A DNA stretch of 64,000 bases from Scortum barcoo (taxonomy: Eukaryota; Chordata; Actinopteri; Centrarchiformes; Terapontidae). Below the pieces are notes generated by a model. It was not told where the DNA came from and did no database searches. It saw only the letters and a program-made list of their open reading frames with translations. The stretch lies in assembly GCA_023238725.1 (NCBI GenBank), contig CM041538.1:3540380-3604379 (forward strand), written 5' to 3'. Positions 36,931 to 47,760 of the stretch are shown here, piece after piece; position 1 is the stretch's first letter; the number at the start of each line of letters is the position of its first letter. Made by a program: the position numbers and the translations under genes.

Positions 36931-39165
36931 AAAGTTCTTGGAGGGTTCAGGTGGGCAGTGGGATGCAGCCAGGCAGAGATTTGTGATCGGATCCTTTTCA
37001 CCCCGCCTTTGAATCTGGCCATTTCTGAACAGGTCTAAACGATTTTGCTATTTTAGACGGGGTTACACAACACAATCTACAACCTAGTTTACTTAACTCA
37101 CTGCTCATTTCAAAGAGCGCTCTCCACTACCATCATCAAAACACCAAACGAGGAAGAATATTGTTCTCCCTGTAGTAGATGGGTGAAGAGAATCTAATGA
37201 GAAATAACACTGAAACTCTTCTGAAGGACATCTTACTACAATACGTTATGTTGATGTTTATTGTAATTTATCAAACATTTGTACAGAGTTTGGTTGTGCA
37301 GGCTTTTGGGAATGTAAATCTTTCACTACTAACAGTTGTGACAATGGACGACCAGAGGAGGGGGAAGAAGGAGCCTTTAGCAGAGTTGCTCTAACAATAT
37401 ATTCTCTCTATCTTACTCACTTGCTCTGTGCAATTGATGTAAAACTGCTGGAAAAAACAAGTAGAAATGTCGATCCTTTGGGAAGAGACGTTAAAACACA
37501 CATCTACCAGTTCCCACTAGAAATAAAAAACACAGTTATAATTAACTCAACCCAGAAAGGAAAGGCAGTGGCCAATGAATGGTACAGACTACAGAAGAGT
37601 TACTTCTCTCTTGTAAAGTTGGCTTTGTTCATCTTTGTAAAGCTACATATTCTCAGTGCTCCACGTTTTTCTGTCAGAACGTGGAAGGAAAGAGGCGACA
37701 GAGTTGCAGCAGGGTTACAGATGAAGGAGGTTTGCTTTTATATCTATTTGCAGTGTCAGAGAACTGGCAGAGTGAGGTCTGTATTTGATGTGCAGCAAGG
37801 TGTACCACATTCAACATGTTTCGTCCACCTCCATTTTCTTATGAAGATCCTCTCCTGCACCAAAAGTGTCAAATGTATCTGATTTCCCTTTTTCATCTAA
37901 TCCCCATACTGGAAGTCAGTGTGTTTTATTCTACTTGTATTCCCCATCCTGCGATCATCCAGCCCACCCACACAGTGTGTAGTGGTGACTCAGGCACCTC
38001 AAGTCTGCCTTCATCTTCCACTCTGAGCTGCAGAGAGAACAAATCCTTGCTTTTTTTTTAAACTTTCTTTCATTCTCAGATCACTATATGTCTCATAAAT
38101 AGCACAGAGACACACGTATGTGCAAACACACACACAGACATACACACACACAGACCCCGGCTGGCTGCTCTGAAGGAATCGTGATCAGGATTTGAGTGGT
38201 TCGCTTGACGGAGTGACATCACCACTAATTGATCCTCTTTTGAATTCTGACAGGGGAATAATATGCTGCTGTATGGGGTTGCCATAGCAACTGGCCCATT
38301 TCAATGGAAGAGGATGTGGAGTGCTGCTGGAAGCTGGGGGGGTAATTGGGGATGTTGGGGAGGGAATGGGGGGTTGTTGGGTGAAAAAGGGGGGTCATGA
38401 GAAAGAAAATGGCATCAGTGCATTCAGAGCATTCAGATGAAAACACATGTCAAGCACAAAGAACTGACAATGAAAAAAAACTCAATACATAATCCATAAA
38501 AACATAAAGAGCAAAGGGGCGGAGCTCTGATTTGCACAGAAAATAAATCTATTAGCAGTTCATAATCTTGCTGAAGATGGAATTAGAGTGACTGAGCTAT
38601 TGAGATTTGGATCAGTCACAAGTCTTGCATCATCTGAAATCTATTAGCAGAGCCGAAAGCAAGAAAAAACACCTTGCATGCCTAATTAATTGATGTTTAG
38701 TGTGAATGAGCTGCAGACTGAACCATCAAATTCAACATAAGTCCCTGTTATATTAACAGAGAAACTTAAATCAACACCATCTCTGTGTCCTGAAGCCTGT
38801 AACCCCACCATGAGACACACTGGCAGATTTACACACTACATCTCATTAGGGAGGTATTTAGTAGCTTATCATATTATAACACGGCTACCCAAAGGCTGAA
38901 AAATGCAAAATAATTCCATTTCCTACAGCAAAACTGCACGCAAGAACTATTCATAGATCTCAGGTCCACTTCCACTCTTTGTCTTCAGCTCAGTTTAAAT
39001 TATTTCCTGTAAACTGGGCAGACACTGTATGTTTTTATCAATGTTATACACTGAGTAAACTCACACATACATGTTTTAACCACCTTTTCTGAACAGTCAA
39101 AACTTACAACCTCTGCGCTAACACTGTAAAGTTCAAATGAGTGGTCATGATGTTATGTTTAACAT
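36931..39165. other. Intergenic region, nothing recognised
   Basis: About 2.2 kb with no host exon or element end that I can identify. A 153-codon ORF (37421-37882) has no family motif. Short CA-rich runs occur at 38121-38154. Confidence 0.4.
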
Positions 39166-39169
39166 CCTC

Positions 39170-39510
39170 TAAGTAAAGTAACATTTGCCTTTTAGCACTA
39201 AATCGAAGCTGAGCACAGCTGAGCCTGATAGAAATACCAAAGTAGTCAAATGTTGGCCTGCTGGTGGCGCTGTAAATCACCAATGAAGATAGGATTCCTT
39301 TCCTGGGTATTTAGGATACCTGTCCCAAATTTTATAGAAATCCATCCAGTAGTAGTACAAACATTTGCCTAAAAAACAAGAAAGTCACTTATATGGTGGC
39401 ACTAGAGGAAAAGTTGGTTGATCTCCAAAGTCACTGGGATTTATTTGTTAGAGACCATGCTTGTACAAAATTTTGTGGCAAACCATCCAATTCTTCCAAT
39501 TTACTAAAGG
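39170..39510. repeat. Teleost interspersed repeat with 'gctgatagaaat/ggtggcgct' blocks
   Basis: Contains 'gcacagctgagcctgataga', 'tggtggcgctgtaaatcacc' and 'catccagtagtagtacaaac', characteristic pieces of a dispersed fish repeat whose members mention a 'pick-a-site, detect imbalance' like order of AGCTGAG-CTGATG, then TGGCGCTAG, then ATCCATCCA. Related copies lie at 47640-47760 and 49100-49570. No ORF; the superfamily is not determined. Confidence 0.45.
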
Positions 39511-39751
39511 ACTAACAACATTGTCATATCTAGAGTCTCTAAATCTTTTGACGGGCAGATGTGTGAAGAATGACATCCAAGCATTGTGCAAACTGTAAAA
39601 CAGCCTCCCAGAATAATCAGAGTCCAAGTATCCAGTCTTAGCTCATATTGAGAAATTCACCATATTATTCCATAGCCACATTGTTGACCATTCAATCAGT
39701 TAATCAGGCATTTGGATGTCCCTCAGACAACAACATGTCATCAGATCTGCT

Positions 39752-40110
39752 CAGATAAGATAGGATAAGATAAGATAAGATAAGATAAGATAAGATAAGA
39801 TAAGATAAGATAAGATAAGATAAGATAATCTTTTATTGATCCACAGTTTCACTGTTACAGCAGCTCAAAAACAACAATTAAAGATAGAGATTAAATAATA
39901 GAGACAATATAAGCACAAAAAAACAATATGTACAATAAATTGTAATAAGTAAGAAGAAGAAACAGTATTTACATACACAGCCCCACCCAGTTAGATGTGC
40001 AGTGGTGAGGTGTTATTGCACAGATGTTGATGTTGTTATTGCACAGATATGATTTCACAGTATAAATAAGTGGTAACAAAATTAGGCTGGGATAGCCATT
40101 TTGTTGTAAT
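39752..40110 (-). repeat. LINE/retroposon 3' end with (GATAA)n tail
   Basis: On the minus strand the sequence runs CTGTGCAATAACA... to GTAACAGTGAAACTG, GGATCAATAAAAG, then a tail of about 14 TTATC units (GATAA on plus, 39752-39828). This is the typical 3' terminus of a teleost non-LTR retroposon: poly(A)-signal-like AATAAA followed by a short tandem tail. No RT coding is left. Confidence 0.7.
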
Positions 40111-40139
40111 TGTGTAATTATGTGATCCTGTGTCTGCCC

Positions 40140-40260
40140 ATCTTTACCCACTTTTCAGGGTTGCAGAAGGCTGGAATCTTTCCCAGCATCCACTGAGGAG
40201 AAGGTAGAGACACCCCACATCGGTCACAGTCCATTGCAGGGTCTGCGTAGGGTTTGAGTA
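40140..40260. repeat. Interspersed repeat fragment (ggctgga-tcccagc type)
   Basis: 'gcagaaggctggaatctttc', 'ccagcatccactgaggagaa', 'cacagtccattgcagggtct' match in order a dispersed fish repeat with GGCTGGA...TATCCCAGC...GGTCACCAGTCCATC blocks. Short and diverged. Confidence 0.4.
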
Positions 40261-40889
40261 AAATGGGGGTGTCTAAACTAAATAAACTAATAAAATGAAT
40301 AGCAGTAAATGGTTTAACAATAACAACTTGCACTGTAAACTCAACTTCTCTGAATCCCACATCATTCTTATCTGATCGATAAATGTTGTACATAATGTGG
40401 ACTGACAGAGGGAGATAAATGCTGGCAGATATGACCACTGTGGATGTATGGGAATGTAAATATAACACATCTCCCTCTCTCCGCCAGCACTTCCTCCTCA
40501 TCATGCTGTAGAAACAGCGATTGAGATCACCATGGCAACAGAATTTCTACCTGAAAGCAAGGCTGTGGAGAAGCTGGAGGAGGAGGGATGGAGAAACAGA
40601 GGGAGAGAGAATGAAAAAGAGGGCTGGGGCCTCTCATAACACATGATTTATGAAGGTCTGGGAAGGAACATTTACGCGTCCACTCCTCACACCAAAAGAA
40701 AAGGGTCTGAGGTATTAAAGGCCAGGCAGCTATTCAGCAAGTAGATTCATTCTCTCTCTTCGCCCCTCTTTGTCTTCCTCTTTTTCACCCAGTTGCTCTT
40801 GTCAGTTGCCCTGCTCTTGATGTGCTGAAGACAAACTGCTCCAGCTCAGTAACAAAAGGCATATTATACATACATACAAATAAAAAAAC

Positions 40890-41190
40890 CTGTCCAACAC
40901 GTCGCTCCAAAATCTCCCACAGGTCTTCAACTGGGTTGAGATGATGCGATGACTGTGAAGGCCGCAGCAGATGATTTGCATCATTTTCATCCTCATCAAA
41001 TCATTCAGTGACCCCTTGTGCTCTATGGATGGAGGCAGGCATAGTCATCCTGGAAGAGACCCCTCCCATCGGGATAGAAGTGTTTCATCACAAGGATAAA
41101 GGTGATCACTCACAACAAATTTAGATTGATTTGCAGTGTCACTTCCCTCTGAGGGAAAAGTGGACCCAGACCCACACCGCAGGTTTAAAG
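40890..41190. repeat. Interspersed repeat fragment (transposon-derived)
   Basis: 'ctcccacaggtcttcaactg', 'tcattcagtgaccccttgtg', 'cattctggaagagacc'-like and 'ataaaggtgatcactcac' blocks are those of a widespread fish repeat. I cannot assign a transposon superfamily, and no ORF of note is left. Confidence 0.45.
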
Positions 41191-42312
41191 CTTTCGATTC
41201 CTTTGTATAAGTCCCTGTTACACTAGTAGTAGTCACTGGAATCTTTGATTTGGTTCTGGCAAGTATTTTCCTCCATTATAATATATGACAGCAATTTGTC
41301 TGTCTAAATAGCATCTATCTTCCTACCAAGTTTATTTACTTATGCTAACTTTACTGGGGATAACATATTCCCAGTATCAACTGATATTATGGCAGAGGAA
41401 GATAGAGATAATGAAATCCACACCGCCAAGAAAATTGCTGACAAGAGAGCAATGTCAGATTGATTAGTTGAGTGTAACAAAGTGGCCCTTCTGTCTGATT
41501 ATCAGGTTATATCTCAGTCAGGCCCTCGCTGGCATATGTGTGATTTAAAGGGTGGATTCAACAAGTCATGGCTCTCTTTAAAAAGCTCCATGCTCTGAGC
41601 TGTCCTTACAGTCTCTCACTGCCCTGTGTTCTTGTTTTCTTTGTTGAGTGAGTGAATCATCCTCTCCAGCTACAGTCTCGTCCAGATCAATGGAGATCTC
41701 CACATGGGTCCTCACAAACCTCCCCGCTCTTCCTCCTCGCTCTGCCATTGCCATGGAGACTCTAGCGAGAGGCCTTGCTAGTGGTCCCACAGGCACACAT
41801 GGATGCATACACTGACAGTTCCTTCAATTAAGGAGATGAAAAAAATAGATACCTCCTTTCCCTGACTGTCCAGCTCATTGCCTCCTCTCCTTTCACCCAG
41901 TGCCGTGTCCACATCTTTACAGTTCACAGTTTATTTTCTTGGCTTTCTGAAAGGTCCCATGCTACAGACAGCTTTGTTTCCTGGTGGGTAACAGGTTTTA
42001 GACAAGTTCACACAGTGACAATGAAGTCCAGAGGGAAACAGAGGACCAGACTGGCTGCACACAAAGAGCAAGCTGCGAAGTAGGATTACAATAATAAGTA
42101 AATGTGACGAGGCGCTGGGGAAATAACACAAGCAAACTGATTGATTCAGAGGTCAGTGATAATGCTAAGTTGTGGATGTTTGCTCTTTCAACTACTGTAG
42201 CCTCTTGATATTAAATTAAAACCAACAAATCTGAATCTCAAAATTCTAGCTCTCACTGAAAACAAAACTTATTTGATTTAGTTTTTTCTTTCTTGATCAC
42301 AGATAGTGCGCC
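41191..42312. other. Intergenic region, nothing recognised
   Basis: About 1.1 kb of unique-looking AT-rich sequence with only short ORFs. Confidence 0.4.
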
Positions 42313-42452
42313 TTGTCAGAAATGTGGCTACCCATTAGAGCTATGGACAAACAGTATATATGGTCTAGACCCCTGAATCTCAATGAAGGGAATTCTAATG
42401 CATATAATTATTGTTTAGAAGCAACTTTTTGTGAGGTCTCTTTTTCAACATG

Positions 42453-42460
42453 CCCAAAGC
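42453..42460. repeat. 8-bp target-site duplication, left copy (hAT)
   Basis: CCCAAAGC immediately before the hAT terminus, identical to the copy at 46724-46731. Confidence 0.9.
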
Positions 42461-42731
42461 CAGAGATGGGGACTCGAGTTTGCGACTTGGACTCGAGTCC
42501 CACTTAAGTCGCACACACAGAGACTTCAGACTTGGAATCAGACTCGTGTTTTGGGACTTGTGAACAATCATTATGTTTTCTTTTTTGGCGTATTAATATT
42601 GAGGAAACTCTGAAATGTCTGACAAGCTTAATGTGTTTCCTTCCCTTTTTTCATGGTAACCATGGTAACCATATTATGCATAGGGTGCACGCCTCGCAGC
42701 CCTCACGCACTAGTACCTTCTAATGACAACT

Positions 42732-42948
42732 ATGACGACCAGCGGCACACTTGCAGCTGCTGCTGTACCATTTGTGATTACATTTGGTTATAAAAACTTC
42801 AAACAGGACGGCAACCAACAAAAGGAGCGCTGACTGCAAAGTCTGCAGTACCCAAATCAAGGATGCTGGATCCACCACATCAAATTTTATTAGGCACGTG
42901 AAAACTCACCCGGTTAGGTCAGGCACATTAGCGCATATGGACGGTTAG
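42732..42948 (+). pseudogene. BED zinc-finger exon of the hAT transposase (frameshifted)
   Basis: An ATG at 42732 opens MTTSGTLAAAAVPF... and runs into a stop at 42831. In the next frame, from about 42829, the sequence reads ADCKVCSTQI... FIRHVKTHP, a C-x2-C...H-x3-H BED finger, the DNA-binding N-terminus of hAT transposases. A one-base frame slip near 42815-42828 separates the two. Confidence 0.65.
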
Positions 42949-43287
42949 CTCAGCATCAGCTATGTAACGTTCACTTAGCTTGCTACTAGCTTTGTAACTG
43001 AATATCTGAATAGATGAGTGAATGTTAGTTTGCTTGTTGCACTTGTTTGCATTGAGTGGCGTTGACATGACGTAAAAAAAAAAGGCTGTCAGGCTGAGTC
43101 CTGGCAGTGAGGGGAGTGGTCAAGTTGAGTTCTGGTTCAGGAGTCTAATGGCCTGAGGAAATAGCAATATTTTCCTGTTACCCTGACTTAGTCTATATCT
43201 TGTTTAGCAACCCTCTCTATAATCAGAAATAAAAGATTAATATATAGCCTGCAACATTAGTTTAGATCCAGTTCTTTTCTCTGAGAA

Positions 43288-45728
43288 ACATGTGGTTCCA
43301 CATGCAGAGGGACAGAGCAGCCTTGACTCTTTCTTAACAAAACCAGGTGTGCAGATATACAGCCAGGGCTATCTTAGGCAGAGGACCATTACTGAATCCA
43401 TAATACAGGATCTCATCATTTCATGCAATTTGTCTCTGTCTTTGATTGACAAGCCTAGCTTCAAGAATTTCATGTCAGTGGTAGAGGAGAGATACTGCCC
43501 AGTGAGTCGAAGCACCGTAAACAGACGTCTGAGTGAGCTAGCAGCAGACAAAGAGTCCAAGATCAAATCCAAACTAGAAAAGACTATGTGTCTGTGACTG
43601 TTGATACTTGGACTGACCGAAGCATGCGTGGCTTTTTAGGGGTAACAGCCCACTTCATGGAGATAGAGAAAAACAACCCAAGCCTGCAGACAGTTCTCTT
43701 AAGTTGTGAACGATTTACAGGGTCACACACTGGAGAACGAATAAGTGAGAAATTTGAGGAAATATGTGATAACTTCAATATAAAACACAAATTAGATTAC
43801 ATTAACTGTGACAATGTGTCAAATATGAGGAAAGCCTTCACAGTTTGTTTCCCATCTGTAACAACAACTGAGAGTGAAGATGGTGAAGACGACCTGGAAA
43901 ACAGCAACTTATGGGAGGAAATAAGTGAGAATTTCCAGGACGATGTGGAAACTATCCAGAGCAGCTGCCGTCAACAGAGCCTACAGTGTTTTGCACATTC
44001 ATTACAGCTCGTGGTGCGCGATGGACTGGAAAGAGACTAAGACTCTGAATAGCGCAATGGTAAAAGTTACAAAATTCTGCAGTCTACTTCATTCCACCTG
44101 TGGGCTGAAGGAAGCATTTGAGAGAGAGTATGGAGCCAATCGCAGCATCCCCTCTGCCTTATTGTAATGCTGTTACTGTTATTATTATTCTATCTAACAG
44201 ATATTGTTTATTGTTTGCAAGTAGTTATGGCATTTGACCTCTACCGGAACTGCGTGTTAGTGGCAGGCTTCCTGAGTTGTGTTATTAAGAGAGAGTTCCG
44301 GTTTTGAGTACAGTATTGTTGAAGATTGCTCGCCTGTTTCGGTGCGGACCAAAAGTCTGTCTGCATCGGAGCTAGAGCGTTTCATTTCATGGTGTCTGTA
44401 CCTACCTGTGTGTTCGGCAGCTCTTCAGTAAAGTCCGTGAAGTGAGATCATCCTCTCCAGAGTCCTCCTTCATCACGCACGTACACTTATATCCCCTGTT
44501 AGCCGAAGCTAACAATATCAACCCGATGGAATACGACTCTCCGCCTCCTTGTGGAGGCAATCGCTGACCTGGATCCTCAAAGCCTAAACACTCTTCTGGA
44601 AGCCCAAGGACATAAAGGCCTGTGCTTATCAGAAAGAGAGCTGAGTCAGCTGAAAGAGCTTGTGAAAAATTTGGCCCCATTTCTTCAAGCAACAGACCTC
44701 ACACAAGGGGAGAAAGTGGTGACTCTAAGTGCAGCTCTGCCTTGTGTTCTCTCACTCAACAGCCACCTCAACAGTATGCTGAATACAACTCGGCATCTGG
44801 CCGGTTTTGTGAAAGCTCTCCAGAAGTCTCTGCAACGCCATTTCCAGGGGATCTTTGCAAATGTCAGAATGGATGACTCAGCTCAACCTGTACAGGAGAA
44901 CTTCCATTTGGAGATATGGTCTATATGATGTCTGCACTACTCGACCCATCATTTAGCTTCTTTTGGCTAGAGCAAGATGTCCTCGCACCAGATGAAGTCA
45001 AGAGTGAGGTGAAGGAGATAATAAATAGGTAGGTGCATGCACATCATTTCCAAACACATTATCATCACATTGTTATCATTCAGGGCTTGAAGTTTTTAGG
45101 CACCAAATTCATGTTTAATTCAATGCATTGTATGTAATTCCTCCTCCTCCCAACTTTTCAGGCACACAAATCTTTTCTCGCTTTCAATAACATCAGTAAA
45201 ATCTCATTCAGGCTTACTTATCATTCACTAACTTAACCATCACCACTGTGAGTAGTGTATATCAATCAACAAAATAATATTGTAACTAACCATGATTTTT
45301 GTGCAACTTTTTCAGACCTTGTCTTGGCAGAGGCTCGGAAAGTCACCATACTTGCTGAGAGCAGTAGTGGAGAGGATGATAAGGATGAGCCACCTGCTAA
45401 AACTCCACGCCTTTTCACTGGCTACAGGAAGAAAAGCAACAAGAAGGATGACCATGTATCATCTGTTAAGGCTGAGCTCATTCGCTACATCCAGGTGTCC
45501 TCTGATGAAGAAGAAGCGGACTGCCTAGGTTTCTGGAAAAGGCATGCCAAAGTGTTCCCGAGGCTCTATCTTGTGGCTATGAGAGTCCTCGCTGTTCCTG
45601 CCACCAGTGCACGAGTGGAGAGGGTATTCAGTCATGGAGGCCTTATAATGCGCCCTCACCGAGCCAGGCTTAATGCAAAGACACTGTCCTGCTTGATCTT
45701 TTTGAAATGTAACCATTCTGTTGCATAA
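43288..45728 (+). pseudogene. hAT transposase core (multiple frameshifts, one intron, one insertion)
   Basis: Segments 43292-43580, 43581-44030, 44031-44162, 44518-44906, 44907-45029 and 45315-45728 read in succession as one hAT transposase. Visible landmarks are the first acidic residue in VTVDTWTDR, the second in CDNVSNMRKAF, the RW motif (TRWNTTLR) and the C-terminal dimerisation block PATSARVERVFSHGG with its acidic residue. Frame breaks lie near 43580, 44030 and 44907. A GT/AG intron is likely at 45030-45314 (donor aataggtaggt, acceptor ttttttcag-like). Between 44163 and 44514 foreign sequence splits the reading frame. The decayed state is as seen; no function is implied. Confidence 0.85.
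44163..44514. mobile_element. TG...CA insertion inside the hAT gene (possible solo LTR)
   Basis: About 352 bases of unrelated sequence interrupt the transposase between SIPSA and STRWNTT. It starts TGTAATGCTG and ends CGAAGCTAACA, as LTRs do, and has a poly(A)-signal-like CAGTAAAG in its second half. The flanks (TTAT and ATAT) are not a clean duplication, so the call is tentative. Confidence 0.45.
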
Positions 45729-46619
45729 TATTTTTCTAGGTCTTACAGTAGGCCTGGAGGACACCTAGAAGTTTGTTAATGTTTTGTGGCCCATACAGTG
45801 TATTAAGAGAAGAATAAGGTAAACCATTCTGATCTTATTGCAAGTTTATTATTGTTAAATATTTTGTTCTAGGCAAAACAACACTGTTGATTATTTCCAC
45901 AAAATGGTTACTCTTTTGTTAGTAAAAAAGTCAAGATAGCCAATAACTCCAGTGATATTCCATTTTGAGTTTTACTTTTATGCAAGGAATACATACAAGG
46001 TGCTTTTTGGAGCAAAACTGGTCATGTTTTAATATCACCAGTTTATAGACTTACAGTATATTTCAGATAATATGGCAGCAACAGTTTTGCTTTTTTTGTG
46101 AACAAATTTTTAATTGCAAATAACACAGAAGTAACATATACAAGTGTTTAAAGTACTTTTAAGTGTTTTGCTTACAAGTTGTTTGCATTCAGCTACAGTC
46201 TGATGTTTTGCACTAATTGGAATGATGTTAATTACAATGTCTTTGACTGGGTGAGGTGTAACATTTTCTATATTTGTTCTTATTATGGTCCCACTGAGCC
46301 TGCACAATAGGGGGCAAGATATACTGTAACTGTATGTTCATGTTGGAAGAATACAGTTTCCTTTAAAGGAAAGCATTCATTGTGTGTTTTATTCATATTG
46401 CATTGCAATAGCCTGTTTAAAGTGATCATATAACAAACAACTAATCAGTACTGATACTGTATGCTAATAGATGAAGGAGTGATAATAATACAGTAAATGC
46501 TTTGAATTTCTTAGATATAGCTGTGCAGTATTCTTAGTAGACCAGATAGCAGCAGATGACAGAAGGCTCATTACAACCAGAAGAGACATATGACTTTTAT
46601 TTTTTAGAGACTTGAGACC

Positions 46620-46700
46620 TTGACTTGGACTCGTGACCAAAGACTTCAGACTTGACTTGGACTCGTGACCAAAGACTTCAGACTTGACTTGGACTTGTAA
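46620..46700 (+). repeat. Tandem subterminal repeat of the hAT element
   Basis: The unit 'gacttggactcgtgaccaaa' plus 'gacttcagactt' occurs twice back to back and then partly a third time before the right terminus. A single related copy is near the left end (42480-42560). Subterminal repeats are transposase-binding sites in characterised hAT elements. Confidence 0.75.
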
Positions 46701-46723
46701 AAAAAGACTTGTGAACATCTCTG

Positions 46724-46731
46724 CCCAAAGC
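46724..46731. repeat. 8-bp target-site duplication, right copy (hAT)
   Basis: CCCAAAGC directly after the right terminus, identical to 42453-42460. Confidence 0.9.
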
Positions 46732-47359
46732 CAGGAGCACAAAGCCAGGCCCTTAAGGAAAATATTTTCCCAGTTTGGCATGAAAGAACTTGACTGGCCT
46801 GCACAGACCTGACTCAACTCCATCCTCTACCATTGGACCATTGGAATGAGTTGGAATGTCGACTGTGAGCAAGACCTGATCTCCCACGCAAAATCAGTGT
46901 AGAACCTCACTAATGCTCTCGTGGCTTAAATGGAAGCAAATGCCTATAGCAGGCTCAAAATCTGGTGCATAATCTGAAACCAGAACAGTGGAGGCTGTTA
47001 CAGCAGCAGATTAATGTCTGATGTTTTGGATTTAGATGTTCACCAGTAGCATGTATCCACGTACTTTTGGCCATGTAATACACAATAAACAAACAATTGA
47101 TCCGTTCTTGGCTTTTTGTGTTTTTCTTTTTTCAAATATGCTGGAATAGATTGTTTATATTTAAAGCACTTTGACAAAATGCAGAATTTCTCTCTTTTTG
47201 TAACACCAGATACATTTCAATGTTGTGATGAAGCAAATCATTTTCCAGTGAAAACTTTCATCTCGCAGTGATCATCTGTCTCTGTCTAGTGAATAAAAGA
47301 ATGTAAACTTCATGATTACTTTAGGTAAATAATGACACAGTGATGGTCTCTTTCCACAA

Positions 47360-47450
47360 GGCATAGCAAGTTTATTTATATTGTACATTTCGTAATGCAT
47401 TCAACACATTAAACAGGAAATACAGCATAAACCACTGAAACACAAATGAT
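47360..47450. repeat. Interspersed repeat fragment (aagtttatttatattg type)
   Basis: 'gcaagtttatttatattgta catttcgtaatgcattcaac' resembles the end of a common fish retroposon ('aagtttatttatatagcaca'). Diverged and short. Confidence 0.35.
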
Positions 47451-47639
47451 CAAAACCATGTGGAGTGACTTGCTGAAGATTACGCCAGCAGACCATAAGA
47501 GTCTTTAACCTGCATTCAAAGGCAGTCAGAGCCCTACTGTACATCTGCTGCTTATCTTTGTTACAGCTCATTATGTTGAGTTTGCATTCTTTTAGCAGAT
47601 ACAACTTCACCTTTAGCTGTTCTTTGTGATTTGTGTTTA

Positions 47640-47760
47640 TTAGCAAATGTTAGCATCCAAACACTAGACTACAGTGGTGAACTTCACATTTACCAAACAT
47701 CAGTATGTTGGCATTAGTGTGAGCATGTTAGCATTGGTATTTAGAACAAAGCATCACTGT
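47640..47760. repeat. Interspersed repeat fragment (gttagcat type)
   Basis: Repeated 'atgttagcat' blocks (47647, 47725) with 'accaaacatcagtatgttgg', a piece of the family at 39170 and 49100-49570. Confidence 0.5.

Larger units (their letters stand above)
42461..46723 (+). mobile_element. hAT-superfamily DNA transposon, full length, inactivated
   Basis: A 4263-bp element with matching ends CAGAGATG (right end ...CATCTCTG) and a perfect 8-bp duplication CCCAAAGC, both diagnostic of hAT. Subterminal regions are full of the motif ACTTGGACTCG; the right end has a 32-bp unit in tandem (about 46620-46690). Inside it carries, in order, a BED zinc finger, the transposase core and the C-terminal dimerisation domain. 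The gene is broken by frameshifts and by an insertion at 44163-44514, so it cannot be autonomous, though its ends look usable in trans. Confidence 0.9.
42313..47087 (+). pseudogene. Tc1-like transposase relic, interrupted by a hAT element
   Basis: Two pieces of one dead Tc1/mariner-superfamily element flank the hAT insertion. Left (42313-42460): residues PLNLNEGNSNAYNY, as in the middle of Tc1-like transposases. Right (46724-47087): HKARPLRKIFSQFGMKELDW and PAQ, then a stop where the family has SPDLNP, then a decayed C-terminal part, ending in the terminal text 'cgtacttttggccatgtaat' common to this family. The catalytic region is broken by the insertion, stops and frameshifts. The upstream terminal repeat is not seen, so the element is 5'-truncated. 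Confidence 0.7.

Noticed and set aside
37421..37882. 153-codon plus-strand ORF
   Set aside because: No domain or repeat resemblance that I recognise; two other frames are also open for 69-81 codons here.
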